Positions 49,018 to 60,750 of a DNA stretch of 64,000 nt are shown here, in pieces. The stretch is from Arion vulgaris (taxonomy: Eukaryota; Mollusca; Gastropoda; Stylommatophora; Arionidae). Positions within the stretch are counted from its first letter, which is position 1. Every line of letters begins with the position of its first letter. The notes below the pieces were generated by a model, which was given only the letters and a program-made list of their open reading frames with translations, was not told the origin of the DNA and did not search any database. Both the position numbers and the translations under genes were made by a program. The stretch covers positions 28,993,450 through 29,057,449 of the forward strand of contig CM036764.1 of the NCBI GenBank assembly GCA_020796225.1. Reading direction: 5' to 3'.

Positions 49018-49284
49018 CGTATCTCCGTTTTTGACACTTTACTACCCAAATATGTAAAATGTTCAACTTTCTCCAGTACATGTCTTCATTCTGGAGTACA
49101 TGTCTTCAATAAACTGATGCCATTTTGTTTTCATATGCTATTCTTTACATGCATTTCCAACCAAATTAATATCCGTCTTTCCAGGTCTATTCTCTATGAG
49201 TGTTTTGATCTGCCTGTGTTACATTGTTCATGCGGATTTTGGAACAAGAGCCAACATGTTATCCTCTCTTCTTAATATACATCA
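49018..49284. other. Possible upstream continuation of the 48457 LINE
   Basis: No clear motif; a 'cagtacatgtcttca' sequence is repeated in tandem at ~49,075. Confidence 0.25.
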
Positions 49285-49984
49285 TCATCATCAAGGTGCG
49301 TATCCTTTATAGGACGTTGCTCTCTTTGCAGCACATCTGAAATTCACTCTGTCTCTTGCCAGTTCACCCACTTCGTTAATGGTCATGTTCATGGTTTCTT
49401 TAATATCTTGTAGCCATCTTCTTCTTGGTCTGCCTCTGCATCCTGGGACCCTGCCCTCTAGTATTGTTCTTTCCAGGCCATCGTGACGCTTGATGTGACC
49501 AAAGTATGTAATTTTTCTGTATAGTATGTTGTTTATCAGCCATCTATTTAACATTTAGTTCTTTCAGGACATCAGTGTTCTTTCTTTTTTCTGTCCAAGG
49601 TATTTGCAGGATCTTTCTATAGCATTTAGTTTCGAAGGACTGGATTTTCGTTCTTAATTTTTGTGTAATAGTTCATGATTCACAACCATAAGTAGCCACT
49701 GGAAAAATGCATGCTCTCAATATTTTTAATTTTAGTATTTTGCTGGTGCTTTGACACATGTTCTTCATTGTGTTTAACTTCTTGATTGCTATTGCCAATC
49801 TTCTTGAGATCTCTTTGGAGCAGTCACCGTTATTGTTAATTATTTAGCCCAGATATTCGTAGCTCTCTACACATTGGAGTTCTTCATTGTTTACTTGGAT
49901 GTTAGGTGAGCCTTTTGCTTTGTCAGTTGACATGATTTTTGTTTTTGTGTATTCAAATATAGATGTTGGTCTTCACTATGTTTC
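49285..49984 (-). mobile_element. LINE-epsilon, longest C-terminal copy
   Basis: Minus strand: 87-codon frame with LYRKITYFGHIKRHDGLERT, GRRGRPRRRW-like CRGRPRRRWLQDIKETMNMT, and VGELARDRVNFRCAAKRAT ending SYKGYAP. Upstream, with frameshifts, 49,560-49,900 encodes more of the post-RT region. It stops at the TTAA that starts the piggyBac element. Confidence 0.85.
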
Positions 49985-49988
49985 TTAA

Positions 49989-50719
49989 CCCCTTGTTTAC
50001 CTGAGGTTATAGGTCGAACCGCACAGAGCATCCCAAGCATTTTTCTGCATTTCTACCAACTTATTTGAAAATGTAATAACTTTATTTTTTGGAATATTTG
50101 TTTGAAATATCATATTTTGAAATAAAATATGTATGTGTATGTTTTGAAAATAAAAATTTGTGTTTGTACTGCTCTATGTACTAGTATTACTTGATATTTG
50201 CTCAGTACTAGTACTTGCGACAGGGTCAGTTCTAGAACGCTTGCTTGGACGTAAATCACATTCTCGTCAGTATTACTATTTTCATCATCAGTGTCTCTCA
50301 CCTGTACAGAATTTTCAGAATCTGAGTGAACAGATTCACTTAATGAGAATATATCATCATCTCCGCTATCTTCATCGTTAAATATGTCGTCAGCACCATA
50401 TGACAACAACGCCAAAGCTTTTTCTGTTGGTGTAATCGTTCTGGAAGATTTTCTACACACCATTTTGCTTGAACAATTTTTGACAAAGAGAAACACTCTT
50501 TCAAAGATATAAATAACCTTCATACGCGCGAAAAATTGACCAATGACAATGTTTTATATAAGGGAAGATGTCCCCAATGCTATAGATAGTCTATTGTAGA
50601 GGTGGTTCCCGTTTACTACACATATTTTGCTGATGAGTTTACTACGTGAATGTCTCGTAGTTGGGATACAGCAAACGCCCACCTACTACGTCACCCTCAC
50701 GTAGTTGGTAAACAAGAGG
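49989..50719. mobile_element. Internally deleted piggyBac-family element
   Basis: Terminal inverted repeats CCCCTTGTTTACC (49989-50001) and GGTAAACAAGAGG (50707-50719) with TTAA outside both ends (49985-49988, 50720-50723). It keeps a transposase N-terminus on the minus strand (50110-50463) but no catalytic domain. At the right end the subterminal motif CTACGTGA / CGTAGTTGG occurs several times in both orientations (50,640-50,707). Confidence 0.92.
50110..50463 (-). pseudogene. piggyBac transposase N-terminal remnant
   Basis: From the Met at 50463 it reads MVCRKSSRTITPTEKALALL, then an acidic run with GADDIFNDEDSGDDDIFSLS and VRDTDDENSN, then leaves the family into hydrophobic nonsense. Acidic N-termini are usual in piggyBac transposases. 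The catalytic DDD core is deleted. The call rests mainly on the TTAA ends around it. Confidence 0.65.
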
Positions 50720-50723
50720 TTAA

Positions 50724-51559
50724 TATACATACACTTTCTAATTCCGTCTTCACATACTTCAGATACGTAATGTGAAGAGAAGGCTTGGAACATTTGGTGA
50801 CAACAGGTGAAATACAGACAAGATAAGATTGAGAAACACAAAGGGAGAAGATGTTGGATGATTTGACCTCAGAGTTCAACAAGAGATTGGCGATAAACTG
50901 TACTAGGAAGGGAGAGAGAGAGTTACTGAGATATATGAACGAACGGCTGCTCCGTCATGCATGGCACTTGATTGATTGAACTCTTGTCTATTCTTTGTTT
51001 AAAATAAAACTTAAACTGTTATGTCCATAGATGACTCTGTTTTGTGTTGTTGTAATTTTAATTTAACAAGTAAATAATAATTGTCTCATTTCATTTCCAG
51101 GGTTGTGCTGTATTGCTCATGTTTAGCCACACTTAACCAGTTGATCTTCCTAGTAGACCTGGTCATGGAGAGACATGGACAGTGCTTACTGTGGGGAATT
51201 TTACCTTTACTCAAAAGGCAGCTTAGAATAATACTGGACTACAATAGGGTCTTGGACTTTGGCTCAAAAAATAACTAGTTTTCTGTGTATGAGAGAGTTT
51301 TATTGATGTGATATGTGAATTTTTAGCAATGTATAATTATTTTAGTGGACAGTATTGTTACTATAATCTTGTTATGAAATATAACATTGTCAGGAAAGTA
51401 ACAGTTTTACAGAATTACAAAATGGCAAAATATATCAGACAATCTGGCCATCATCAGAAAGATCACAAACATGACAACAGCAGAAATAAAAGAAATATGA
51501 AACTGAACACAGACTTACCATTTTCCCATGTCAAAACTTGAAGATTACAGTTGAAATAG
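50724..51559. other. Unassigned stretch
   Basis: A 65-codon frame (51081-51278) follows a TTTCCAG but has no recognised domain. Nothing else was seen. Confidence 0.25.
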
Positions 51560-51960
51560 AGCTAGTCACGCGATGCAGCAAATAACAAGTTAGAAAATAT
51601 ACAATAGTATTTTGTCAATTCTTCTTCTAACCAGGGCTGCGAGTTTTCACTCTTGGGCAGCCAATTTGTAGCATCTGCATGTGTTCTGTAATTGTGGAAG
51701 ACTAGTGTAAAGGGTATTGTGAACAGATAGGTGTGGGGGAAAGGGAGTTCTTGTCTAGCTTTAGTCCAGGGCATTCAAGCAAGATATGATGTACTGTCTC
51801 AAATGAATGACTGCACTTTCTACAGTGTGGTAGGTGTGTTGGGTTTATTCTGTGTAGGTGGTAATTCAAGATATTGTCAGTTCAGAGTTTATTTCTGAGC
51901 AATTCTATCTTATTTCTTTCTGTTCCCATTAGAACAAACCTAGGGCGGGCTATAAATTAT
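51560..51960 (-). mobile_element. LINE C-terminal zinc-knuckle fragment
   Basis: Minus strand: NYHLHRINPTHLPHCRKCSH, then FETVHHILLECPGLKL (a CCHC arrangement typical after RNase H in non-LTR elements), then a frameshift and FHNYRTHADATNWL. Confidence 0.75.
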
Positions 51961-51995
51961 CACTAACATTTCTATTAGTATTTCAACATTCTTAA

Positions 51996-52131
51996 CTCTT
52001 AGTGGACCAGGGCAAACACCATTTCTTTTTACAAGCCATTTGTTTTTAGAATTTAAAAAGCCCTTTAGTGTGGCTCCTAGTAAAAGGCTCAAACCCAAAG
52101 CCACTTAGAGTGGCGTTTGATCCACAAGGAG
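51996..52131. mobile_element. TTAA-flanked MITE, family 2 (136 bases)
   Basis: Ends CTCTTAGTGGACC and GGATCCACAAGGAG-like (reverse complement CTCCTTGTGGATC), 11 of 13 matching, with TTAA immediately outside (51992-51995, 52132-52135). It is non-coding. Inside, 'ccctttagtgtggctcc' and 'agccacttagagtggcg' echo the terminus. Confidence 0.85.
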
Positions 52132-52139
52132 TTAATAGA

Positions 52140-52519
52140 CTATAAATGCTGAAATTGCTCCCAAACTATCAGTTTTTCATTGCAGTTTCTCTAGGAAAGC
52201 CATTTTTATTGACCCAACCTCTCATAGCCTGGAGCGTTATTGTCCAATACGACACAAATTTGTACAGATGAGTTAGTGATGTTTTTATGAACATAAAACT
52301 CCACTTCATAGTACCACATCTGCTGAGTTATACTGTAACATGAAGCCAAATCTGATTGATCATAGCGAAGGCCATCCGAGCTGAACCATTCTCTATATGA
52401 GCAATTATTAATGTCATATAGGGCCATAATTGAAGGCAGTAACTAGGGGCATCATTTGTAATGTAGTTTGAGGGAAGATGTCCCAGAATTCATTGGGATA
52501 AATAATACCAAATACTGAG
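52140..52519. other. Unassigned stretch
   Basis: A 73-codon minus frame (52206-52427; NNCSYREWFSSDGLRYDQSD) has protein-like composition but no recognised family. Confidence 0.3.
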
Positions 52520-52745
52520 ATCAACCGGCACACAGACATCAAGGAAATAAAAAAGAAGATGGAAGTGGTTGGGACATAAATTTAGAATGCAGAAGACCAG
52601 ACACCCACATGTGGCTCTGAAAAGGAATCCGGGAGGCAAGAGAGGTAGGGGCGACCTAGAGAGACATGGAGACAAACTGTAGACAGAGAAAAAGAGAAAC
52701 GGAAAAGACCTGAAATGAACTAAGCTGGCTTGCTCAAGACAGATC
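52520..52745 (+). mobile_element. LINE C-terminal fragment (RGRPRETWRQT type)
   Basis: Plus strand, frameshifted: WLGHKFRMQKTRHPHVALKR-like, then RGRPRETWRQTVDREKEKR and ARSRFE-like end. A non-LTR tail. Confidence 0.7.
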
Positions 52746-53204
52746 TAGTTTGAGAAAATATGTTGATACTATATGCTTCAAGGAGAGTTAAGAGAAGAGG
52801 AACAGAAGAACATTCTATTACTGCCTTGAGAGAATGTGAAATAATCAAGAAATTTCATAATTAGCAATAGTGAAAAACTAATGCTTTGGTTGGGAGAACA
52901 CTGTTATTAAAATACTCAGTAAACCATCAATTATAGGTTCAATAATGTTGGTTGAGGAGTTGACTGAAATATAAGTTAATTTCTACTTCATTTTCTTTTA
53001 CATTCCCAATGGAACATATGACTGCAGCTTATCACTTACATTTATATGAGTTTTTTTAGTGCAAAGTTAGTAATGAAACGTAGTACTGAAATTGTTCCTA
53101 ACACTATGTCAATTTTTCCTAGCAGTTTCTTTAGGAAAATTTTTAAAGATTTTGATTGTAAGCCTTAACCTAACACATCCCCTCCCTGAAATAGCCTTCT
53201 TCTT
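52746..53204. other. Unassigned stretch
   Basis: AT-rich; no feature. Confidence 0.3.
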
Positions 53205-53458
53205 CTTCGAACACTCCATATCAACCACTTATTAAACCACTCTTTGCGATTTGTATGTGATCTGAGCCTAAGAGTGTTTGTATGTTGTGCCAGTTATACG
53301 CCTACAAATAGGCCAGCACATCTGATTTTTGCAAAGCTTTTTAATTTACTAGGGTAGCTTCCCTAGGCCCCTACCTCAGTCGCCTCTTACAACATGCCTT
53401 GTAGGTCGCAGTGTTACTATTCTTTGCTCCCCTGGCGAGCCCCGGCACCACACAGGAG
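53205..53458 (-). mobile_element. SINE-B, full length
   Basis: Minus orientation, all modules: TTCTTCTTCGAACACTCCAT, 'ccactctttgcgatttgtatgtgatc', 'ggccagcacatctgattt', 'cctcagtcgcctcttacaac', 'gttactattctttgctcccc', 'ggcaccacacagg'. Good reference copy. Confidence 0.95.
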
Positions 53459-53584
53459 TATAGTATAATGAATTTATAGAAATACTGAATTTTAGAAACA
53501 GAATTAGTACAATTGAAGTCAATTTATTATTTATTGAATATTTAATAAATGAAATAAATTAGTGATTTATCTACCTAGTTCAGT

Positions 53585-53790
53585 ATATTCTTCTTCACCC
53601 TTCTTCCCTAGGGAAGCATAGGTCCGCAACCAAGGCCTTTCAAGCCCTCCTATCCAAGGCCATCTTTTGCAGATCTCTCCCCATTTTCTTGCATTCCGTC
53701 TAATGCCCATCTCCAGGTGTCCTTGGGTATTGCCTTATCTCTTACCCTGGAGATTCCGTCAGAGTGGTGATGCTGTCTGGGGATCTCCTC
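53585..53790 (-). mobile_element. Possible LINE C-terminal scrap
   Basis: Minus strand reads DKAIPKDTWRWALDGMQENG then AKDGLG, in a layout like the TWR...W tail of non-LTR elements. Weak. Confidence 0.35.
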
Positions 53791-54344
53791 ACTGTGTGTG
53801 TTCAATATATTCACTTGATTAAAATTCAGTTCACTTTTTATTAAAAAAATATGTTTGAGTGATTGTTAAATTTGTAAATTAATTTATGAATCTTGACAGG
53901 GAACTAGAAACACTTCATCCATGTTATTGACCATAATTGCCATTCATTGTGAAATGTAAACAAGTATTAATGTATTGAGAGTATGAGGAGTACTGTTGTC
54001 ATAAGTACAACTTTCTGATAAGACTCATTCAACATTATCATTCTGTTGAGTATAGAAGGTGATTTGAATATATGTGTCACTTAATTACATCTTCAGTTTT
54101 AAAGATCTTCATATTCCATTTATTTCGTAAAGCATCATAAGAAATCACACAGTTATATAGAAACAGAACATCAGGATGACTAGATTAACCATGCAAATTA
54201 CAAACTCAACAGAAAGATCAAGTTGTAATATTTCAATGACTACAGCAGACCGAGTTAAGCTCATTTTAAACAATCTAAAGATAGGAACTATGATGAGTGT
54301 GTATGAGACATTGAATGTCATTTAATTAAATGTCCTGTATATTT
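53791..54344. other. Unassigned stretch
   Basis: AT-rich; no feature. Confidence 0.3.
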
Positions 54345-54598
54345 CTTCTTCTAATGCTCTATATCGACCACTTGTTAACCACTTTGTGATTTGTGTGCGA
54401 TCCGAGCTTGAGAGCAATTGTACGTTGTGCCAGTTATGCACCTACAAGTAGTCCAGCACATCTGATTTCTGCTATGCTTTTTATTCACCAAGGTAGCTTC
54501 CCTATGTCCTACGTCAGTTGCCTCTTATGACATGCCTTGTAGGTTGCAGTGGTACTATTCTTTGCTTCCTTGCGGCCACGGAACCACATGGGCGTTCC
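54345..54598 (-). mobile_element. SINE-B copy with the most SINE-A-like head
   Basis: Minus orientation from TTCTTCTTCTAATGCTC to the head, which reversed reads CGCCCATGTGGTTCCGTGGCC, close to SINE-A's CGCCCGAGTGGTTACCGGGGC. Confidence 0.93.
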
Positions 54599-54599
54599 A

Positions 54600-54964
54600 G
54601 TATATGTGCAGTAGAGAAGACTAATATAGCTGTCACTAGTGCCATTGCAAGAAAGCTCCTCTAGAGATCATGATAATGTAACACTGTTTTCCTTGAGCAT
54701 ATTGAAGCTGATATCAGAGAGTAAATGAAGAAGATTATTCTGTTTAAATAAAAACAATTTAGTATACTAATATTTTATATAGTTAAGTGAAGAAATAATT
54801 AATGTTGTACTTAACCAAAATTACTCAGATATAACCCATTGATTTCTTCATGGCAACATGATCTGTGTATTTATTTCTGCTGTAAAACAACTTGTACTAT
54901 CATCAGATCTATGTTATATTCATAACGGACAGGTTATGTTTAAAAGTGTTTGTAGTTATTTTAG
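54600..54964. other. Unassigned stretch
   Basis: No feature seen. Confidence 0.3.
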
Positions 54965-55135
54965 GAGCCAGTTTAAAATTGTTTGCAACCTCTGAAGTCG
55001 GATTAGGCACTGCACGCCTGTCTGACGAGGGACACTGATAATAAGGAAAGGTAGACCTCTCATGCAAAAATTAGTCAGAAGCACCATATTGGACACACTG
55101 ACTATGTTTAAATTCATAGCAGGGAGCGATGAAAT
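54965..55135 (+). mobile_element. SINE-D copy
   Basis: 'cctctgaagtcggattaggc', 'gacgagggacactgataa', 'catgcaaaaattagtcagaagcacc', 'taaattcatagcaggg'. Confidence 0.8.
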
Positions 55136-56134
55136 AGAAATGCAGTAATGAAAAATACACTTGAATATATCAAAATACATTTAAGATATATATTGCTGTA
55201 CGGCTCCTGTAGAGCTGAAAATATTTGATCAGTGTAGTAGGAAATGGATGCCTGCTGAAGCATAATGCCAAGGTTGGTTTGTCAGATCAGGATTGCTTTT
55301 TGTTCTCAATCATTGCAATAAAATGATAGCTTGTGTTTGTAAGAAACTGTATGGTAATTTTGTTTTTAATTATCTATGAAAAAATCAAGACACTGAATGT
55401 TTTGGAGTAGTTTTCTTTATCAATGATTAATCAGCCTAGAATAAAACATTTTATAGGTAATGAAATTTTCTCTATTAAAAAAATAGATGTATCATGTTTT
55501 ATAAAAACAAAGATTCCCAGTGATTATTAACATTGTGTTCTGTAGCCATGGATGACTATTAAGCAATTTATTTTCTTTTACCTAGCATTCTTTCTTATAT
55601 CTTGATTGATGCTAATCAGTGACACATTGTGAAATACATTTTATCACCTTTTTTATATCGGCATTTCTTGTTCATTCTCCTGTATAACTAATTGGAGTAG
55701 AAACCTGAAATTGTTTCCATTCTGTGTTAAGGTTGACTGTATCTAAGTATGTGTGTTGCAATAAACTATTAATGCTGGTTTGTAGAAGCCTATAATGTGC
55801 ACTATCATTTATGAATTATGTTATAATCAGTAATCCATACACTTGTTGCAATATCAAGATCATATCTGAACGATTCTAAAATAGCTGAGTACGTAAGCGA
55901 TTCTTTGAGATTTTCAGAACAGTGAGGGATTCTTTGAGAATATTTATGAATTATTTACAGCAGGGGTTTTGAGTGCAAAACTGATTAGCTACTGAATTGA
56001 AAAACTGATTGTGGCTGAATTAAATTTGTGTAGTTATTTTCCCATTGCAGGTACAAATTAGAGACCCTAGGTACAAATTCAACTGTAGTTTTCTTAATTA
56101 TTAACATAATTTTATAGTTAATATACCATTTGTG
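55136..56134. other. Unassigned stretch
   Basis: AT-rich with short frames only. Confidence 0.3.
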
Positions 56135-56390
56135 TAGCGCCTGTAACTCAATGCGTAGTGAGCTTAATTACAAACCCAAGTGTAGCTGGTTCAAACCCCA
56201 CGGTGGGCAAGTTTGGATGCAAATTTGTTTCTGTGGGATTTTTACAAAAGGTAAAAATAGACCTTACTGTTCAGAAAGCAATGGCAAACTATTGAACATA
56301 TAAGTGGTGCTAAAAATAAATCACTCCGTTTACTGTTGTTGATGGCTACATCCTGTAAAGGATATGCCACAATTTTCATTTCATACTGTT
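56135..56390 (+). mobile_element. SINE-G copy (tRNA-derived)
   Basis: GCGCCTGTAACTCAATGCG (A box), GGTTCAAACCCC (B box) and a body shared with 12601-12855. Confidence 0.9.
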
Positions 56391-56629
56391 TTATAGGTAA
56401 ATGAATTCTCATTAAGATCTTCTGAAAAAAAATAGTGGCGTTCCCAACGGATTATAGGAGCCAATCAGTTAATAATGTCTGCAGTGCCTTGTAATGTCAT
56501 GTTGGCATAATTTGAATTGTTGTGATGGAGAATACTGAAAGTCTTGTCTCCCTTGGTTGTGACATAATGTTTTTTTTTATAACAGACCTTATCACATGAT
56601 TCCTTTTCTGTTATGAGCTTGAATGAGAT

Positions 56630-57310
56630 TTACAATAGCTAATGTTGGATTATGAACTACTGCAACGAATCTTGAATTAAGAACTACACCTGTCGATGTT
56701 GGATTAAGAACTACACCAGCTAATGTTGAATTAAGAACTACACCAGCTAATGTTGGATTGAGAACTACACAGCTAATGTGGATTGGAACATGTCAGCTAA
56801 TGTAGGATTAAGAACTACATCAGCTAATGTTGGATTGAGAACTACATCAGCTAATGTTGGATTGAGAACTACGTCAGCTAATGTTGGATTAAGAACTACA
56901 TCAGCTAATGTTGATTAGAACTCGTCAGCTAATGTTGCTAAGAACTACATCAGCAATGTTGATTAAAACTTCATCAGCTAATGTTGGTTAAAACTAACCA
57001 GCTAATGTTGAATCAAGAATGTCAGCAGTAAATGATGCATTAAGAATTATACCAGCCAATGTTGGATTAAGAATTACACCAGCCAATGTTGGGTTAGAAA
57101 TGTATACCTACTATTGGATAAAGATCACAACAGCTAAAGATGGAATAGCCATTATAGCAACCAACATCTTTAGTTAAAAAAAACCCCTGCATCTAGTGTT
57201 TGATTAAAAACTACATTCATCGTACTGGATTGCAAACTGTAGCAACACAAGATTAAATGCTAGAGTGGCTAAGATCACACTTGAAGGATATAATCTTCAA
57301 GTACCTCTGC
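56630..57310 (+). repeat. 27-base minisatellite, main block
   Basis: About 17 recognisable units of the type AGCTAATGTTGGATTAAGA + ACTACATC in 56,636-57,110, then more degraded units to 57,310. The unit is 27 bases, so an undamaged run reads as a nine-residue peptide repeat (GLRTTSANV). Indels break the frame in the present sequence. Confidence 0.92.
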
Positions 57311-57430
57311 AGTCGGCGGAGACTCGCCTGTGTGGCAGAGACACTAGTCAAATGGTATCTTCACGCAAAAATCAGTCAGAAGACCATGGCTCATTCCTAA
57401 ATTCACAGCAGGAAAACACAGAAGAAGATT
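57300..57430 (+). mobile_element. SINE-D copy
   Basis: 'tacctctgcagtcggcggagactcgcctg', 'cacgcaaaaatcagtcagaag', 'taaattcacagcagg', GAAGAAG tail. Inserted into the minisatellite region. Confidence 0.85.
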
Positions 57431-57502
57431 AGAGTGGCTAATGTTGCATTACGAACCACATTACCTATCATGGATTATGAGCTATAAAATTTAAATGTTT
57501 GA

Positions 57503-57775
57503 TTTTTGGGGTCTCTGTGGCTAAGTTGTTACGCCCTTTGCCTTGTGAGTCAAAGGTCGTGGGTTCGAGTCCGGACCGCGCTATTCTGTTCACGAGTGCA
57601 GTTTTTCCAGAGACCCTAGGATTGTTGCTGGAGCTACGGAGTTCGTGCTTTGTGCAATACTCTCGGCAGGTGGCGTGCCATTTCTATGGAGAGGGACCGA
57701 GCAGTATGGGGATATATACCCAGTGCAATGAAGTCAATCCTTCGGCTTTTAAACCCTTTTTAAATGTGTGATTTA
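57503..57775 (+). mobile_element. SINE-E, best copy (tRNA-derived)
   Basis: GGGGTCTCTGTGGCTAAGTTG holds the A box, and GGGTTCGAGTCC is a perfect-looking B box. Then 'gagaccctaggattgttgctggagctacgg', 'gtgctttgtgcaatactctcggcagg' and 'tcaatccttcggctttta'. The head resembles a Leu- or Ser-type tRNA. Confidence 0.93.
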
Positions 57776-57844
57776 CTGCGAAACATTTGGAAGTCCAAAG
57801 AAATCAAATCTAGAACAAAATTCGGATATTTAACTCTAATGTAA

Positions 57845-58258
57845 AAGCAGTTCTACTGTATGGGTCAGAAACATGGAGAACAACTAAAACAATAGCGCAT
57901 AAATTGCAAACATTCATCAACTGGTGTCTGCGCAGAATAGAGGGAATAAGATGGTATGATAGGTCACAAATGAGGAACTTATGGAGAGAACAAGACAGAT
58001 TCCAGTGAACGAACAGGTTAAAAAAGACGCTGGCGCTGGATAGGACACACTTTGCGAAAACCGGAGGGGAAAATAACAAGAAGGGTCCTTGCCTGAACCA
58101 GGGGCAGCAAAGAAGGGAGGCCGAGAAATACATGGAGACGAGATTTGGAGGCGGAGATCAACAATATAAAGAAGAGCTGGAGGGAGCTGCAGGAGATAGC
58201 TAGAGATAGGAAGACTTGGCATGAGTTGGTTGAGGGCCTATGCCCCAACCCGGGTAAA
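57845..58258 (+). mobile_element. LINE post-RT fragment with GA-repeat end
   Basis: Plus strand with one frameshift: VKAVLLYGSETWRTTKTIAH, FINWCLRRIEGIRWYDR, RRWRWIGHTLRKPEGKITR, GRPRNTWRRDLEAEINNIKK, ARDRKTWHELVEGLCPNPG. A GA microsatellite follows (58262-58292). Confidence 0.9.
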
Positions 58259-58261
58259 AGG

Positions 58262-58295
<34 letters not shown>

Positions 58296-58353
58296 GTGTG
58301 ATTTAAGAACTTCATTTATCGCATGTTGAATTGAGAACACAATAAGATTAAGA

Positions 58354-59755
58354 CTCATGAAAAAACTAGCAGGAACCCACTGGGACGCAGATGCAAACAC
58401 TACATGCCAAATATACACAGGATATGTATGTCCAAAACTGGAGTATGGCACAGGATCCTACACAACCGCAGCACAAACAAATCTACACAAGCTAGATAAA
58501 ATACAGAACACATGCCTCAGAATCATCACCGGAGGTCTGAGAAGCACACAAATCAAAGATCTGGAAGCAACTGCTGGCATTGAGAGCCTGGGACGACGCA
58601 GGGAACAAAAATACTCACACTATCAGAAAAGTTCAAACGCACAGAAAATAACCCCATGCACCAAACAATCAACGACGAACTAAAAACCACAAAAAGACAC
58701 AGCTTCCATCACTTGTCAAAATCACTCTCTGCAAAAACATGGACATCCTCTCAAAAGACCCAGCAACCTGGGAAATGATAGTACCATTCAACAACACAGA
58801 CCTACAGCCCAACTTCACAGTGATAACAACAATTCCAAATGTAGACAAAAAGGGTGACGAAACAGGTCCCATCTTGAGAGCAAAGACACTAGAACACATT
58901 GACACCTCATACCCCATCCCGAGTGGACCCATATATACACAGACGGATCATCAGACACGACAGTGAGGAAAGGAGGGCCGAACCATCATTATACTCCAAG
59001 ACGGCACTACACTAACAAATTCAAGTGCCACTGGAGAACTATCAACAAATTTTAGAGCCGAACAACAGGCAATTGTGGATGCCTCAAAAATACTGCAGCA
59101 AAGAAACTTCCAAAACAACGAACTTGTCTTCCTTTGCGATTGCTTGTCAGTCCTGCAGGCCACACAAAAGGAACCACAAGATAACATGGAAAGAGAGCTG
59201 ACACTACAGCTAAACAAGCTCTCAGAACACAACAAAATTATTCTCCAGTGAATACCAGCCCACTGTGGCGTACCAGGAAATGAGAGAGCAGACATGCTGG
59301 CTAAGGATGGAACAAAACTTACACAACAGAAACACCCAGTATCACTACCAGAAATCAAGACACATATCAAAAGAAAGTACAAAGAGGTATGGAGGCAACA
59401 AACCCACAGCAAACATCCACAAGATCCCATCAGCAGACTAAACAGAAAACAGCACACAACAATCTTTCGCCTAAGAACAGGTCACTGCAGGCTCAACCGC
59501 CACATGCACAAAATAAAGCCTGAACAGTGTGCATGCCAGACAGAAACACAGACTCCAGAGCACATCCTGCAGTCATGTCCATCATACATACACCAACAAA
59601 ATGAAACATGGCCTCATGAACAAAGCTTACAGACCAAGCTATGGGGAACTCTCAAGAACTCCAACTGACATGCAGCTTCATAGAGGCAACCCATCATGAT
59701 TTAGACGAGCATACGAAACCGAATGCAAAGAAGAAGAAGAAGAATTGAGAATTAT
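58354..59755 (+). mobile_element. LINE-gamma, best copy with RNase H and zinc knuckle
   Basis: MKKLAGTHWDADANTTCQIY and LEYGTGSYTTAA (post-RT linker) come first. RNase H follows: IYTDGSSD at 58,935, NFRAEQQAIVDASKILQ, LVFLCDCLSVLQA, then LQ-stop-IPAHCGVPGNERADMLA at 59,250-59,300, where a Trp codon has become TGA. A 124-codon open tail (59294-59668) carries IFRLRTGHCRLNRHMH and a CACQTETQTPEHILQSCP knuckle. The 3' end is 'gaatgcaaagaagaagaagaag'. Two frameshifts plus the stop make it inactive. It splits the minisatellite region. Confidence 0.92.
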
Positions 59756-60075
59756 TGCAGGTAATGCTATATTATAAACCACAATACATCTGTTTAATTA
59801 AAACCTGAAACATCTAATAGTTAACTAATAACTATAACAGGTATAAGGTAATAAAAAATCTAAAACATCTAATATTTAATTAAGAAATATAGCAAGATTA
59901 ATTTAGTTACGAATTATAGCATCTAATATTAGGAACTATAACAGGTATAAATTAATTAAGAACTAAAACATCTAATATTTAATTAAGAAATATAGCAGGA
60001 TTAATTTAGTTAAGAATTATAGCATCTAATATTTAATTAAGAACTATGGCTTCTAATTTTTATTTAAGAACTATC
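59756..60075 (+). repeat. 27-base minisatellite, diverged block
   Basis: Repeating 'aattaagaactatagcatc' + 'taatattt' at 27-base spacing, related unit by unit to the block at 56630-57310. Confidence 0.8.
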
Positions 60076-60750
60076 GCAACTATAGGACGTTCCAAAATTC
60101 GTGAACATATTTACCGACCAATATAAAATCAGACACTTGACAGAAATTGTTTTTTACATTTTTCTATAGATAGTGGCGACCTGCGTAAAGTATTTGTTGC
60201 TCATCCAAACCTCTAGTGCTGTAAGATTTTACTTATTTGTTATTAGCAAAATAACAGCGATGTTTATTTAGTATACATGTAGAAGTTTAACAGCACAGTT
60301 GTCAAGTATTCTTATAATTACGCATTTGCATGCTAAACATACAATTCAGCAATAGTGAAAATCGGGAATCACGTGGAATTAATCATTTCATACTGTATCC
60401 AAACGATTGTCATTGGCGTATGTGCTCACCATTTATTTTCATTGATAGAAGTGAAAGTTATCATTTGTTTACTATGTCACATTGCAAGTTATAATATGTA
60501 ATAGGGATACACCTTTTCAATCAATCGCAGCCATTTTGTGTATTCCTGTAAATTCTAAACTTTGATTATCATTTTGTTGTGCTTATCCAAAATTATATAA
60601 CAAAAAATGCTTTGTGCATCAACCAAGCTATCTGCTAATTAGTTAAACATGAATTCGTAAGTTTGTGAGGTATTTAAGACTGCCTGCAAAACATTACTGT
60701 TATCCATCCAGTAGATTTCATTCAAATTAAACCTTAGTGTGTGCACGATT
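60076..60750. other. Unassigned stretch
   Basis: No feature; AT-rich. Confidence 0.3.

Noticed and set aside
56630..57110. CRISPR array
   Set aside because: Units abut with no unique spacers, and the genome is animal. It is a minisatellite.
57506..57580. Free-standing tRNA gene (A and B boxes at correct spacing)
   Set aside because: The cloverleaf does not close, and the sequence continues into a body shared with several other loci, so it is the head of SINE-E.
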